Source: Gammaproteobacteria bacterium
GTDB taxonomy: Bacteria > Pseudomonadota > Gammaproteobacteria > DSM-16500
NCBI GenBank assembly: GCA_013288815.1
Contig: JABDBD010000001.1
Coordinates: forward strand, 1 to 64,000
Direction of reading: 5' to 3'
DNA: 64,000 nucleotides
Positions 7,954 through 16,707 of this stretch are shown here, in pieces. The notes under the pieces are model-generated. The model saw nothing but the letters and a program-made list of their open reading frames with translations. It ran no database searches and had not been told where the DNA came from. A program made the position numbers and the translations under genes. Within the stretch, counting starts at the first letter, position 1. The number at the start of each line of letters is the position of its first letter.

Positions 7954-8065
7954 GCCCATGTATGGTTTTTGCCAGACGCAAAAAAAGCAACGCTCAGTTT
8001 AATTTAGCTACCAGCAAACCAACTTAATAACTTCGAATATTAATTAGTACCAAGGATTTGCATCT

Positions 8066-8500
8066 ATGCCAGCGATGGAACCACTATGTCAAATAGCAGG
8101 AATAAATGCTCACAAACTATCAAGAGAAGAATGTTTTATTATAGAGCTCGAACTTTTTGTTCGCATCTGCGAAGAGCTCAAGGAACTTATCAAATCACAA
8201 AATAAAGATTACTTTCGTTTAATGAAATTTAATGCAGAAAAGGAGAGCAGTATGTTAGATTCGATTTTAATTCGCCACGTTGTTAACGATATTTTAACGT
8301 CGGAAGAATATTCACTCGAAGGAATTGCTTGTTACACACAAACACCCGAAGAAGTCATATGCGATGTAGCTGCTGGAAATAACCCCGCCCCGTCATTACC
8401 GTTATCTCGAAAAATTATTGAATTACACCGATCCGTTAGACCTAACCTTTACCGAGAAGTCATGAAAAAAATTACTTCTGAATATTTATCACAAATTTAG
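8066..8500 (+). CDS. Orphan 144-residue protein divergent from repressor
   Basis: No family recognised. It is a small, mostly helical soluble protein with a Glu-rich segment around residues 20-40 (LSREECFIIELELFVRICEE) and a Pro-rich turn near residue 107. ATG at 8066 follows AAGGA at a normal distance. It is expressed divergently from the S24 repressor gene with a promoter that overlaps a putative repressor site, so it is a candidate damage- or stress-induced gene. The stop codon's last G is the first base of the hairpin element that follows. Confidence 0.7.
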   Translation: MPAMEPLCQIAGINAHKLSREECFIIELELFVRICEELKELIKSQNKDYFRLMKFNAEKESSMLDSILIRHVVNDILTSEEYSLEGIACYTQTPEEVICDVAAGNNPAPSLPLSRKIIELHRSVRPNLYREVMKKITSEYLSQI

Positions 8501-8642
8501 GGGCTGTTGACAATTCGCTAGGTTGAGCCAGGAATCGGCGCTTTTTCGCGATTTGCAGCGCAGCATACACAGAAGTATGTGAGCAGCAAATCGCGAAAAA
8601 ACGCCGATTCCTGGCCAACATAGTAGAATTGTCAACAGCCCC
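8500..8642. repeat. 143-bp inverted-repeat (MITE-like) hairpin element
   Basis: The ends are exact complements: GGGGCTGTTGACAATTC at 8500 and GAATTGTCAACAGCCCC ending 8642. Inside, CCAGGAATCGGCG and TTTTTTCGCGATTTGC segments on the left pair with the right half, and the tip contains CATAC and GTATG. The whole element can fold into one imperfect hairpin. It carries no gene. Such short, coding-free, end-symmetric elements are usually non-autonomous mobile or REP-type elements. It may also terminate the 8066 and 8659 genes, which converge on it. Confidence 0.85.
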
Positions 8643-8658
8643 TTCTATATTTAGAATC

Positions 8659-9399
8659 TTACGGGCTTGCAGACAATACAGATGCATTATCTATTTTACT
8701 TGCGTCAGGCTCTTTATTTGATGGCTTTGCTTTCAAAAGACTTAATTCTTGTAACGCTGAATTTCTACCTTCAGCATATCCTTTTTCAAAGATCTTGCGA
8801 TCCGCTTTGTCTTTAATAGCTTTCTTTATACCTTCAAAAGTAAATGTACCACTCATGAGTAATTGAGGCGTTGCATCGGGTCCATCAAGTGTCCATATTC
8901 TTTCATAGCCATAACGAGTTATATTATCAGCCAAGCATTCAACCTCATGTATTAACCATGAATCATAACTTCTATTTGTTACACGCCAAAGATCTGTCAA
9001 AATTTCAATACATTCTTTTTTTTCATGTTCAAACTGAAAGTGACCTCCTTTAATAGTGTTAATGGCTGAATAAATATCATTAAGATGCAAACAACGACTC
9101 AACTCAGATATTTGCTCTTCGGAAATAAATGTAATAAAAAAACCTCGCAGACCCCATCCGTTGTGTGCGGTATAGTCAACGCCTATAAAACGACATAAAA
9201 TATCCTTGTCCTTTGCTGGATCCAGGTCTATTTGAACCGCTACACTTTTATATTTGCTAGAATCGCTCTCTTCAAATTTAGCTGCCAAAAAAAATTGATG
9301 GCGAGGCATACTTAACAATTTCTTTTTTCGTATAGCTTCCGTTTTTTGCATTTCAGAATTGATGAACTCGGCTCGGCTTTCCATAGTTTTAGTCTCCAA
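8659..9399 (-). CDS. Orphan 246-residue protein
   Basis: No family recognised. It is soluble, with a predicted mixed alpha/beta core (SVAVQIDLDPAKDKDILCRF, then GWGLRGFFITFISEEQ) and a charged, helical C-terminal tail with the segment GYAEGRNSALQELSLLKAK. The start ATG at 9399 follows a weak SD. It ends just beyond the hairpin element and is followed upstream by membrane-protein genes on the same strand. The atypical composition and absence of core neighbours support an accessory gene. Confidence 0.7.
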   Translation of the reverse strand: METKTMESRAEFINSEMQKTEAIRKKKLLSMPRHQFFLAAKFEESDSSKYKSVAVQIDLDPAKDKDILCRFIGVDYTAHNGWGLRGFFITFISEEQISELSRCLHLNDIYSAINTIKGGHFQFEHEKKECIEILTDLWRVTNRSYDSWLIHEVECLADNITRYGYERIWTLDGPDATPQLLMSGTFTFEGIKKAIKDKADRKIFEKGYAEGRNSALQELSLLKAKPSNKEPDASKIDNASVLSASP

Positions 9400-9448
9400 A
9401 AAAATCTTGGTATAATAGCAATGAGCTATCTATTAAGCCAGATCAGGT

Positions 9449-10114
9449 TTACCTCTTTGGTCCTCTAGGCGCATCATCATCAATATCAATCCGAATCTGA
9501 GGAGTAACAACAGCCATTTCATAAGAAGCAGCTGGTGGTGGAGGTGGATTAAAAGATCGTTGAGCAGACCGTGCTAATCTACTTTCATTTCTTTGCTCTC
9601 TTTTCCGCGCTGCTTCAATTTGCGCTTCTATCTTTGCATCATCTAAAAAAGGCTTGTCAGTAAAATCTGCAATTTCGTCTAAATAATAGAAAGCAAGTAA
9701 TGCCAAAGGAATAAACGTGAATACCGCTCCAAATCCAATGTCATTCATCGAGTCTTCTAAAGACATCTCTGTGTTATTTAGCAACATTGCAAAACCCAGC
9801 AATTGCGCTGCTATACCCATCAATGCGATCTTGAGCTGCACTTTCCAGTAAGGCTGATCTTTGTCGATAAAGTTTCCGTTTGATGCCTCATAAGCTTCAT
9901 ACAATCCAGCAACAAACCATAAAGCTGCACCGCCTGCAGCACCACGATATAAAGACTCAATCATGTTGTGACCTTCACGGTCTAATACATTCGTAAATAG
10001 AGCAGATCCAACTGCATTCGTGGTAACACCCTCAACTACTCCTCCAGCGATGGCTGCAGCAGTATATTTAAGATAACCTTTTACTTTGTTTTTAGAAAAT
10101 AATCTTGTATGCAT
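9449..10114 (-). CDS. Orphan membrane protein with proline-rich cytosolic tail
   Basis: 221 residues. About four hydrophobic segments are visible in residues 14-150, several rich in Gly and Ala (AAAIAGGVVEGVTTNAVGSA, then GAAGGAALWFVAGLY, GIAAQLLGFAML and FTFIPLALLAFYYL). An Arg/Glu-rich helix and a proline run NPPPPPAA follow. The topology recalls small carrier-like or effector membrane proteins, but I do not recognise a family. It is on the same strand as the 10334 protein and the two are separated by a VapC remnant. Confidence 0.7.
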   Translation of the reverse strand: MHTRLFSKNKVKGYLKYTAAAIAGGVVEGVTTNAVGSALFTNVLDREGHNMIESLYRGAAGGAALWFVAGLYEAYEASNGNFIDKDQPYWKVQLKIALMGIAAQLLGFAMLLNNTEMSLEDSMNDIGFGAVFTFIPLALLAFYYLDEIADFTDKPFLDDAKIEAQIEAARKREQRNESRLARSAQRSFNPPPPPAASYEMAVVTPQIRIDIDDDAPRGPKR

Positions 10115-10150
10115 TTATGTTTCTCTTAATATTAATAATGGAAAATTTTT

Positions 10151-10309
10151 TTAAGATGGCGGCATGCCGCTGGTATCTCCGAATTACCTGATTTTCACCG
10201 CGATCCTTTCGATCGCATCCTGATTTCTCAAGCTATCAGTGAACCTCTTCATTTAATTACTGCAGATGCAGCACTAAAGCCTTATTCAGATCTTGTTGAG
10301 CTTGTTTAA
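10151..10309 (+). pseudogene. VapC (PIN-domain) toxin C-terminal remnant
   Basis: Translation of the plus strand from about 10169 gives AGISELPDFHRDPFDRILIS followed by QAISEPLHLITADAALKPY and a stop at 10307-10309. HRDPFDRxLIxQA followed by LxLxTAD is the classic C-terminal half of PIN-domain toxins such as VapC, carrying the late acidic residues. The N-terminal catalytic Asp part and any antitoxin partner are missing and there is no start signal, so it is a broken gene. An intact vapBC pair from a different branch follows 750 bases later. Confidence 0.75.
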
Positions 10310-10333
10310 CTTCATCTATCTCACTTATAAACG

Positions 10334-10906
10334 TTACACGTTGGATGCCGCCGCAGTATGAAGACGCGAAGATTGAACCTCTTCATCTTGTTCTTGTGGT
10401 GAGGATGCTCTTTGTGGTGAAAATAGCGCATTTCTATGCTGTGAAATTTCTATATTGACTGGATTTTCGGTAGGTTCACCTTGGGCTGCTTTATATAAGC
10501 CATAACCGAATCCAATGAAAGCACCAGCGACGCATCCAATAGCTACAGGGCATCCCCAGCTTAACCAGAACTGATTTTTACGCTGAGCAAGTACTGATTG
10601 AGCATAAGGATCAGCAGCATCGTCCAAAGCATTCATCTCGTTAAAAGATGAGGTACTGTTGCAGAAGATTTCAGGAGTTACGGTTAAACGATCACAACCT
10701 GCTGGCAAACCCTGTTGATTAATATAATCTGTTGTCGCTTGGAGAATAACCTTATTTTCATTGTAGGAATAAACAGTGTTACAGAGTATCTCACCAGTAA
10801 CAAGCCCAACACACGCTCCCAGCCATGCACCCAAGCAGGTACAAGATATTATCGTTTGTTTTTTGGTCTGAGGAGGAGCGCTTTGTGTTCTTGCTGCGTT
10901 GAGCAT
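10334..10906 (-). CDS. Orphan protein with two glycine-rich membrane segments
   Basis: 190 residues. Two hydrophobic, Gly/Ala-rich segments (CLGAWLGACVGLVTGEIL near 24-41 and PVAIGCVAGAFIGFGYGLY near 115-133) flank a loop of about 70 residues with three cysteines. The C-terminal 55 residues are polar and Gln/Ser-rich. GxxxG spacing in both segments suggests tight helix packing or oligomers. No family recognised. Together with the 9449 gene it forms a pair of accessory membrane proteins. Confidence 0.65.
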   Translation of the reverse strand: MLNAARTQSAPPQTKKQTIISCTCLGAWLGACVGLVTGEILCNTVYSYNENKVILQATTDYINQQGLPAGCDRLTVTPEIFCNSTSSFNEMNALDDAADPYAQSVLAQRKNQFWLSWGCPVAIGCVAGAFIGFGYGLYKAAQGEPTENPVNIEISQHRNALFSPQRASSPQEQDEEVQSSRLHTAAASNV

Positions 10907-11016
10907 AATATTTTCCTAATGAAATTGTTCGCAATAATACGGATTTTAATAAAAATTGTCTAATGGTAGAGTTTTCCAATATGAAATGAGTCTAAAGGGT
11001 GGCGCGTAACAGTAAC

Positions 11017-11057
11017 TTGACATTTTGCGTCTCTTGGCATATGCTTAGACATATGCC
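11017..11057 (+). promoter_or_regulatory. vapBC promoter with overlapping palindromic operator
   Basis: TTGACA (11017-11022), 17 bases and TATGCT (11040-11045) form a near-consensus promoter. The inverted repeat GGCATATG (11036-11043) / CATATGCC (11050-11057) with a 6-base centre covers the -10 and start point and ends just before the TTGGAG ribosome binding site. This is the arrangement expected for autorepression by a VapB-VapC complex. Confidence 0.75.
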
Positions 11058-11075
11058 TACTTGGAGTTTTTGCCT

Positions 11076-11312
11076 ATGTCACATATACGTCACGCTCATT
11101 TATTTCGTAATGGACGTAATCAAGCATTACGTATTCCCCGTGAGTTTGAATTGCCAGGTGATGAGGTGATCATTCATCGAGAAGGTTCATGCCTTATTAT
11201 TGAGCCCGTCCAAAAGAAAAATAATCTTGCGATGCTTTTAGCGGATTGGAAACCACTGCAAGAAGAATTTCCTGATATTACTGATTTACCACCAGATGAC
11301 GTAGATATTTAA
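11076..11312 (+). CDS. vapB: VapB-type antitoxin, AbrB/MazE-like fold
   Basis: The product begins MSHIRHAHLFRNGRNQALRI and has 78 residues. FRNGRNQALRIPREFELPG is the swapped-hairpin DNA-binding motif of VapB/AbrB antitoxins, followed by DEVIIHREGSCLIIEP. The C-terminal acidic tail (PDITDLPPDDVDI) would occupy the toxin active site. An earlier TTG at 11061 is in frame but lies inside the RBS; ATG 11076 with TTGGAG nine bases upstream is preferred. It is separated from vapC by one base. Confidence 0.92.
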   Translation: MSHIRHAHLFRNGRNQALRIPREFELPGDEVIIHREGSCLIIEPVQKKNNLAMLLADWKPLQEEFPDITDLPPDDVDI

Positions 11313-11313
11313 G

Positions 11314-11721
11314 ATGGCTGTCACGCAATATTTATTCGATACAAATATTTTATCGACACTGATTAAACAACCTTCCGGATTACTTGCAAAAAAAATCACG
11401 AAGCTTGATGAAACGTCCTTTTGCACTAGCATCATAGCGGCATGTGAATTGCGCTATGGGGCTCAAAAAAAAGGTTCGAGAGAGTTGATTTCCAAAGTAG
11501 AATTGTTACTCGCAAATATTATTATAATGCCATTAGGTAATGATGTTGATCAGCGCTACGCAGTTTTGCGTGCAGCGTTAGAGAAACGCGGCGAGCCAAT
11601 TAGTGCGCACGACATGTTGATTGCAGCTCATGCGCTAGCACTGAACTTAACATTGGTTACAGCGAATGAGCGTGAATTTAATCGCGTGCCAGGATTGGTT
11701 GTGGAAAATTGGTTACGGTAG
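11314..11721 (+). CDS. vapC: VapC-type PIN-domain ribonuclease toxin
   Basis: 135 residues, full length for the family. The acidic catalytic residues are present: Asp in YLFDTNILS, Glu in AACELRYGA, and Asp in ISAHDMLIAAHALAL, followed by VTANEREF. VapC toxins cleave tRNA or rRNA when free of VapB. The sequence is closest in style to the tRNA-fMet-cleaving VapC/FitB branch, but the target cannot be fixed. It ends just before a strong bidirectional terminator. Confidence 0.93.
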   Translation: MAVTQYLFDTNILSTLIKQPSGLLAKKITKLDETSFCTSIIAACELRYGAQKKGSRELISKVELLLANIIIMPLGNDVDQRYAVLRAALEKRGEPISAHDMLIAAHALALNLTLVTANEREFNRVPGLVVENWLR

Positions 11722-11745
11722 AATAGTCAAGCCTAGAACTCCCAA

Positions 11746-11775
11746 AAAAAACCCCGAAGTCATTTCGGGGTTTTT
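11746..11775. terminator. Bidirectional intrinsic terminator, vapC / clpA
   Basis: AAAACCCCGAA and TTCGGGGTTTT pair around the short loop GTCATT, with A-runs on the left and T-runs on the right. It serves the plus-strand vapBC unit and the minus-strand clpS-clpA genes. Confidence 0.92.
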
Positions 11776-11790
11776 CAAACAGTTCATTCA

Positions 11791-14070
11791 CTAATGAACA
11801 TCATTCTTTTCATATTCTTCAATTGCAAACTTTAACTTGTCGTTTTCGACTGATATTGTTACGTGACCGCCTCTGTCTAGTTTACCGAAGAGTAACTCTT
11901 CTGCTAATGGACGTTTAATTTGTTCTTGAATTAAGCGTGCCATTGGCCTTGCACCCATCTTTGGATCGTAGCCGTTCTTCGCTAACCAATGCCTTGCAGC
12001 ATCATCAATTTCTAAAATGACGTGCTTGGTTTCGAGTTGCACTTCAAGCTCCATTAAGAACTTAGCCACAACATGCAGAATCGTTTTCGTATCCAATGAT
12101 TTAAACTGAATTATTCCATCTAATCGATTTCGAAATTCAGGTGAAAACACTTTATGGACGGCTGATAATACATCGGTTGCTCCATCTTGTTGAGTGAAAC
12201 CAATGGCTGTTTTATCCATAATATCTGCACCGGCATTTGACGTCATAATAAAAATGGTGTGACGGAAATCTGTCTTGCGACCATTTGTATCTGTCAGCGT
12301 TCCATGATCCATAACTTGTAAAAGTAGGTTGTATACATCAGGATGTGCTTTTTCAATTTCATCCAGCAACACAACTGAATGAGGTTGCTTGTTAACAGCT
12401 TCTGTTAACAAACCGCCTTCATCATATCCTACGTATCCTGGAGGCGCGCCTATCAAACGTGATACCGTGTGACGCTCCATATATTCAGACATATCAAATC
12501 GAATTAATTCAACTCCCATCGATTTTGCTAACTGCTTACAAACTTCTGTTTTACCAACGCCCGTGGGCCCAATAAACAAGAAAGACCCAATAGGTTTAAT
12601 GGGATCACGCAAACCTGAGCGCGATAAACGCACCGCCGAAGTCAATGTTTCAATAGCTTCATCTTGGCCGTAGATTAAGAGCTTAAGATCACGAGTTAAA
12701 TTTCTTAATGCTTCTCTATCGGATGTTGAGACATTGCGTTCAGGGATACGCGCAATCTTTGCAACCACTTTTTCAATATCCACCGTTTCAATGATTTTTT
12801 TACGTGAAGCTTCTGGTACAAGATATTGATAAGCACCGACTTCATCCACTAAGTCTATTGCTTTATCTGGTAAGCGACGATCTGAAATGTATCGTGCAGA
12901 TAATTTTGCGGCAGCTTCTAATGATTCATCTGAATATTTTAAACCATGATGAATCTCAAAACGGCTACGCAATCCTTTTAAAATTTCATATGTTTGCTCT
13001 ATCGTCGGTTCTTTAATATCAATCTTTTGGAAACGTCTTGCTAATGCATGATCCTTTTCAAAAACACCCCGATACTCTTTATATGTTGTCGAACCAATAC
13101 AGGTTAAATCACCCGATGCTAACAAGGGTTTAATTAAGTTCGAAACATCCATTAAACCACCTGAGGCCGCCCCCGCACCAATGATTGTATGGATTTCATC
13201 AATAAACAAAATCGCTCCCTTTTGTTCTTTCAATTGATGCAAAACGCTTTTTAAACGTTTTTCAAAATCACCACGATATTTTGTTCCCGCCAGCAAACTA
13301 CCTAAATCTAGGGAGTGAATAACGCTATTTGAAAGAACGCTGGGAACTTTTTCTTCAACAATCATTTTTGCTAGCCCTTCAGCAATAGCCGTTTTACCAA
13401 CACCAGCTTCACCGACTAGCAGCGGATTATTCTTGCGGCGCCTGCAAAGCACCTGAATAGTACGTTCAATTTCATCTTCACGACCAACCAATGGATCGAT
13501 CAATCCCAATTTTGCACGCGCATTTAAGTTTGTTGTGAATTGCTCTAATGGACTTGCACTACCATCCTCTTGTAAATTTTCACTCTCTTCCATGTAATGA
13601 CCAAGCTGATCATTGTCGGCTCTCGGCATCATTTTAGGCTTGGTTGTTCCATGGGAAATATAATTAATGACATCTAACCGACTCACATTTTCTTGTCGTA
13701 TTAGATAAACGCTTTGACTTTCTTGTTCACTAAAAATTGCAGCTAATACATTGGCGCCCGTCACTTCCGTTCTGCCAGACGATTGCACATGAAACACTGC
13801 ACGCTGTAATACACGTTGAAAACCCAGTGTTGGCTGTGTATCTCTATCATGGACATGAACAGGAATAACCGGTGTTGTACGGTCAATGAATTCGACCAAA
13901 TTATTGCGTAAACGATTAATGTTGGCACCACAAGCTTTGAGGACTTCTAAGGAAGAAGAGTTCTCAAGAAGAGCAATCAGCAAATGCTCTACTGTAACAA
14001 ACTCATGTCGTTTGGCTCGTGCTTCTTTAAAAGCTAGATTTAACGTGTACTCAAGCTCTTTGTCCAGCAT
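11791..14070 (-). CDS. clpA: ClpA, AAA+ unfoldase of ClpAP protease
   Basis: ClpA unfolds substrates and feeds them to ClpP. The protein starts [20 protein letters not shown] and has 759 residues. An N-domain (1-145) is followed by AAA-1 with Walker [10 protein letters not shown] and AAA-2 with GPTGVGKTE and the DEIEKAHPD Walker B. The IGF tripeptide in TAIGFTQ is the ClpP-binding loop. A longer frame exists upstream, but AGGAGGT (14076-14082 on plus) places the start at 14070. It lies 26 bases after the adaptor gene clpS. Confidence 0.98.
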   Translation of the reverse strand: MLDKELEYTLNLAFKEARAKRHEFVTVEHLLIALLENSSSLEVLKACGANINRLRNNLVEFIDRTTPVIPVHVHDRDTQPTLGFQRVLQRAVFHVQSSGRTEVTGANVLAAIFSEQESQSVYLIRQENVSRLDVINYISHGTTKPKMMPRADNDQLGHYMEESENLQEDGSASPLEQFTTNLNARAKLGLIDPLVGREDEIERTIQVLCRRRKNNPLLVGEAGVGKTAIAEGLAKMIVEEKVPSVLSNSVIHSLDLGSLLAGTKYRGDFEKRLKSVLHQLKEQKGAILFIDEIHTIIGAGAASGGLMDVSNLIKPLLASGDLTCIGSTTYKEYRGVFEKDHALARRFQKIDIKEPTIEQTYEILKGLRSRFEIHHGLKYSDESLEAAAKLSARYISDRRLPDKAIDLVDEVGAYQYLVPEASRKKIIETVDIEKVVAKIARIPERNVSTSDREALRNLTRDLKLLIYGQDEAIETLTSAVRLSRSGLRDPIKPIGSFLFIGPTGVGKTEVCKQLAKSMGVELIRFDMSEYMERHTVSRLIGAPPGYVGYDEGGLLTEAVNKQPHSVVLLDEIEKAHPDVYNLLLQVMDHGTLTDTNGRKTDFRHTIFIMTSNAGADIMDKTAIGFTQQDGATDVLSAVHKVFSPEFRNRLDGIIQFKSLDTKTILHVVAKFLMELEVQLETKHVILEIDDAARHWLAKNGYDPKMGARPMARLIQEQIKRPLAEELLFGKLDRGGHVTISVENDKLKFAIEEYEKNDVH

Positions 14071-14096
14071 GGCACACCTCCTGGCGCTTTTTAAAT

Positions 14097-14414
14097 TTAA
14101 GTGGCCTCTATACTGCACAATAGAGGATGCTCGTGCCTCCGTGCATAATCAGTTACTTGTTCAACCTTTGTTTCTGCAACATCTTTGGTAAAAACTCCAC
14201 AAACCGCCTTCCCTGCCATATGAATTTCGTACATCACACTGGTGGCTATCGTTCTTTCCATATTAAAAAAATTTTCTAGTACCTCAACCACAAATTCCAT
14301 CGGCGTAAAATCATCGTTGAGCATAACAACTTGGTACATAGAAGGTTGCTTTAATTCTGGTTTCGCTTCTAGTACCTGTAATTCTGAATCATTTTCTACT
14401 TCTATGTTACTCAT
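14097..14414 (-). CDS. clpS: ClpS, N-end-rule adaptor for ClpAP
   Basis: 105 residues. ClpS binds N-degron substrates and hands them to ClpA. Signature segments are [20 protein letters not shown] (start of the fold with the N-degron pocket) and [20 protein letters not shown]. The N-terminal ~25 residues are the flexible tail needed to engage ClpA. It is upstream of and co-directional with clpA. Confidence 0.98.
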   Translation of the reverse strand: MSNIEVENDSELQVLEAKPELKQPSMYQVVMLNDDFTPMEFVVEVLENFFNMERTIATSVMYEIHMAGKAVCGVFTKDVAETKVEQVTDYARRHEHPLLCSIEAT

Positions 14415-14582
14415 AACCTGTTACCCTACTTATAGTCGATAAATCTAGATTTTCCATCACTTTGTAAAATATTCCCATTTCTCCCGCAAAACTCAAAATA
14501 CGTATTATACTTAATGGTGACCTCACGGGGAAAATTGCTCACATTTTGACCCGGCGGGTAAGCAAGAAATATCTCCTTTCTA

Positions 14583-14632
14583 AAAAAACGCACCTCCTAC
14601 CTAATATAATAAACCTAGTTGGGGCAGGAGGT
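14583..14632 (-). terminator. Terminator after icd
   Basis: On the minus strand, ACCTCCTGCC pairs with GGTAGGAGGT with one mismatch across a 24-base loop, followed by GCG and a run of seven T. It begins 11 bases after the icd stop. The remaining 170 bases to clpS hold no gene and presumably its promoter. Confidence 0.7.
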
Positions 14633-14642
14633 AATATTTAGT

Positions 14643-15902
14643 TTAGTTCATATGGGTAATTACTGCGTTGCCAAAGGCCGAACAGGTCAATAAATGGGCT
14701 CCATCCATCAACCTCGCAAAATCATAAGTGACATTTTTACTGATAATGGCCCCTTCTACCCCCTTAATAATGAGATCCGCTGCTTCATTCCAGCCCATGT
14801 GTCTGAGCATCATTTCAGCAGATAAAATCAAAGAGCCAGGGTTGACCTTATCTTGACCAGCATATTTAGGCGCTGTACCATGTGTCGCTTCAAACATAGC
14901 GACCTTATCGCCTAAATTCCCACCAGGAGCGATCCCTATTCCCCCGACTTGAGCAGCTAATGCATCTGAAATATAGTCTCCATTCAAGTTTAAAGTGGCT
15001 ATAACACTATATTCAGAGGGCCTTAAGAGTATTTGCTGTAAAAAAGCGTCCGCTATAACGTCTTTAATAATAATATCTTTTCCGTTATTAGGATTTTTAA
15101 TAACTTGCCAAGGGCCATTATCCAGCATTTTTGCATTAAATTCTTGTTTAGCAACAGCATATCCCCAGTCACGGAAACCTCCCTCGGTAAACTTCATGAT
15201 ATTACCTTTGTGAACCAACGTGACGGAATCTTTATCATTATCAATAGCATACTGAATAGCAGCCCTGACTAATCGGGAAGTGCCTTCTTCTGAAACGGGT
15301 TTTACACCAATTCCACAATGATTCGGGAAACGAATTTTTTTGACATCCATTTCTGTTTGTAAAAAATGAATCAATTTCTTAGCCTCTGCACTACCTGCTG
15401 CCCACTCAATCCCAGCGTAAATATCTTCTGAGTTTTCACGAAAAATCACCATATTGGTATGCCAAGGCTCAACCAAAGGGCTAGGTGTCCCTTTAAAATA
15501 ACGGACTGGCCGCAAACAAATATAGAGATCTAGCTGTTGACGCAAAGCAACGTTTAATGAGCGTATTCCCCCACTTACAGGCGTAGTTAAGGGACCTTTA
15601 ATTGACACGACAAATTCTTGTAACGCATCTAAAGTTTCTTTTGGTAACCACGTGTCTTTGTCATAGATATGAGTTGCTTTTTCACCGGCATAAATTTCCA
15701 TCCAATGAATCTTGCGCTGACCTTTATAAGCCTTTTCGACAGCAGCATCCACCACATGCTTCATAACCGGTGTAATGTCGACGCCGGTGCCATCCCCTTC
15801 TATGAAAGGAATAATAGGTTGATGAGGAACGTACAGAGTCAAGTCTTCATCGACCGTAATTTTTTCGCCCTGAGTTGGGACTTTAATATGTTGATAAGTC
15901 AT
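14643..15902 (-). CDS. icd: NADP-dependent isocitrate dehydrogenase
   Basis: Oxidative decarboxylation of isocitrate to 2-oxoglutarate in the TCA cycle. 419 residues, the usual length for the E. coli-type enzyme. Visible motifs are [12 protein letters not shown] (start of the substrate domain), [20 protein letters not shown] with the isocitrate-binding and phosphorylatable Ser, and the NADP region [20 protein letters not shown]. The order icd, clpS, clpA near mnmA resembles that of other gammaproteobacteria. Confidence 0.98.
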   Translation of the reverse strand: MTYQHIKVPTQGEKITVDEDLTLYVPHQPIIPFIEGDGTGVDITPVMKHVVDAAVEKAYKGQRKIHWMEIYAGEKATHIYDKDTWLPKETLDALQEFVVSIKGPLTTPVSGGIRSLNVALRQQLDLYICLRPVRYFKGTPSPLVEPWHTNMVIFRENSEDIYAGIEWAAGSAEAKKLIHFLQTEMDVKKIRFPNHCGIGVKPVSEEGTSRLVRAAIQYAIDNDKDSVTLVHKGNIMKFTEGGFRDWGYAVAKQEFNAKMLDNGPWQVIKNPNNGKDIIIKDVIADAFLQQILLRPSEYSVIATLNLNGDYISDALAAQVGGIGIAPGGNLGDKVAMFEATHGTAPKYAGQDKVNPGSLILSAEMMLRHMGWNEAADLIIKGVEGAIISKNVTYDFARLMDGAHLLTCSAFGNAVITHMN

Positions 15903-15961
15903 TTCATCTCTCCTTTTAACGACGGGAGTATGGTATCACTGGCGGATATAATTCGAGTAGC

Positions 15962-15990
15962 TTTTACTGCTGAATTTAGGATGGTATACT
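15962..15990 (+). promoter_or_regulatory. Promoter of the beta-barrel gene
   Basis: TTTTAC (15962-15967), 17 bases and TATACT (15985-15990) stand 23 bases before the GAGGAGG ribosome binding site region at 16002. The -10 is good and the -35 is partial. Confidence 0.5.
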
Positions 15991-16013
15991 GCCGCATCGC
16001 AGAGGAGGCAAGC

Positions 16014-16658
16014 ATGAAAAGGATCGTTCTAATAACCACAAGCGTTTTATGCGCATTACATTTCATCCCCCTTTACGCACAAACCAAAGGGGCCTATGTT
16101 GGATTAGGTCTAGGTGATGGATCACTCGGAACACCCAATCATTATGCTTTTACATCCACCCTTAGTGGATCACACACACAAGAAGGCTTCAGTGGACGAG
16201 TATTCGGTGGAGTGAATATTAACCCCTGCTTGGGGCTTGAAATTGGTTACTCCATTTACGCTCAATCTCAATATCGAGGAACCACAACAACATCTTCATC
16301 TACGATCACATACAACGCCCATACTTATGACGCAGTCGCAAAAGCTTACTTACCAATAGGCAGATCAGGTTTTCAACTCTACGGGATTTTAGGTGCAGCT
16401 CGAGTAGCAGAAACAGTAAATTATCAAAATGGCGGCGTACCATTAAATGGAACTATTGCAACACCCAATAACGGAACGTCTCATAGTTATAAAACACGTC
16501 CTCTTTATGGGATAGGCACTGGATATGAATTTGGGCCACACATCACTATGCGAGGAGAATACACTCTCATTAGCAGGTTGGGTGACTTCAAAAATAGCGC
16601 TACCGCAATTCCCTTTATGAACTTGATAACGGCAAATCTTGTTTATCATTTTGGGTGA
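16014..16658 (+). CDS. Outer-membrane beta-barrel protein, OmpA-barrel/opacity-like
   Basis: 214 residues. A signal peptide (MKRIVLITTSVLCALHF, cleavage after YAQ-type Ala/Gln) is followed by alternating beta strands: AYVGLGLGDGS, FGGVNINPCLGLEIGYSIYA, FQLYGILGAARVA, PLYGIGTGYEFGPHITMRGE and a final strand ending VYHFG with terminal aromatic. This fits an eight-stranded barrel of the opacity/OmpA-like group. The start is set by GAGGAGG 6 bases upstream; the longer upstream frame runs antisense into icd and is rejected. The function is probably surface adhesion or stability; not assignable further. Confidence 0.85.
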   Translation: MKRIVLITTSVLCALHFIPLYAQTKGAYVGLGLGDGSLGTPNHYAFTSTLSGSHTQEGFSGRVFGGVNINPCLGLEIGYSIYAQSQYRGTTTTSSSTITYNAHTYDAVAKAYLPIGRSGFQLYGILGAARVAETVNYQNGGVPLNGTIATPNNGTSHSYKTRPLYGIGTGYEFGPHITMRGEYTLISRLGDFKNSATAIPFMNLITANLVYHFG

Positions 16659-16678
16659 TCTGGAATTTATGTTATAAT
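16651..16678 (+). promoter_or_regulatory. Possible mnmA-hflD-purB promoter
   Basis: TTGGGT (16651-16656), 16 bases and the consensus TATAAT (16673-16678) lie 29 bases before the mnmA ATG. The predicted leader is only about 20 bases and has no Shine-Dalgarno sequence. Confidence 0.5.
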
Positions 16679-16707
16679 TTACCCCTTTTCCAGTTTATTA
16701 CGCAAAA

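Noticed and set aside
8472-8687. 71-codon minus-strand frame across the hairpin element
   Set aside because: It consists mainly of the repeat itself and overlaps the end of the 8066 gene; no RBS.
11061-11075. TTG start for vapB
   Set aside because: It overlaps the RBS; ATG 11076 is correctly spaced.
15669-16013. N-terminal extension of the beta-barrel gene
   Set aside because: Antisense to icd; the signal peptide and GAGGAGG place the start at 16014.
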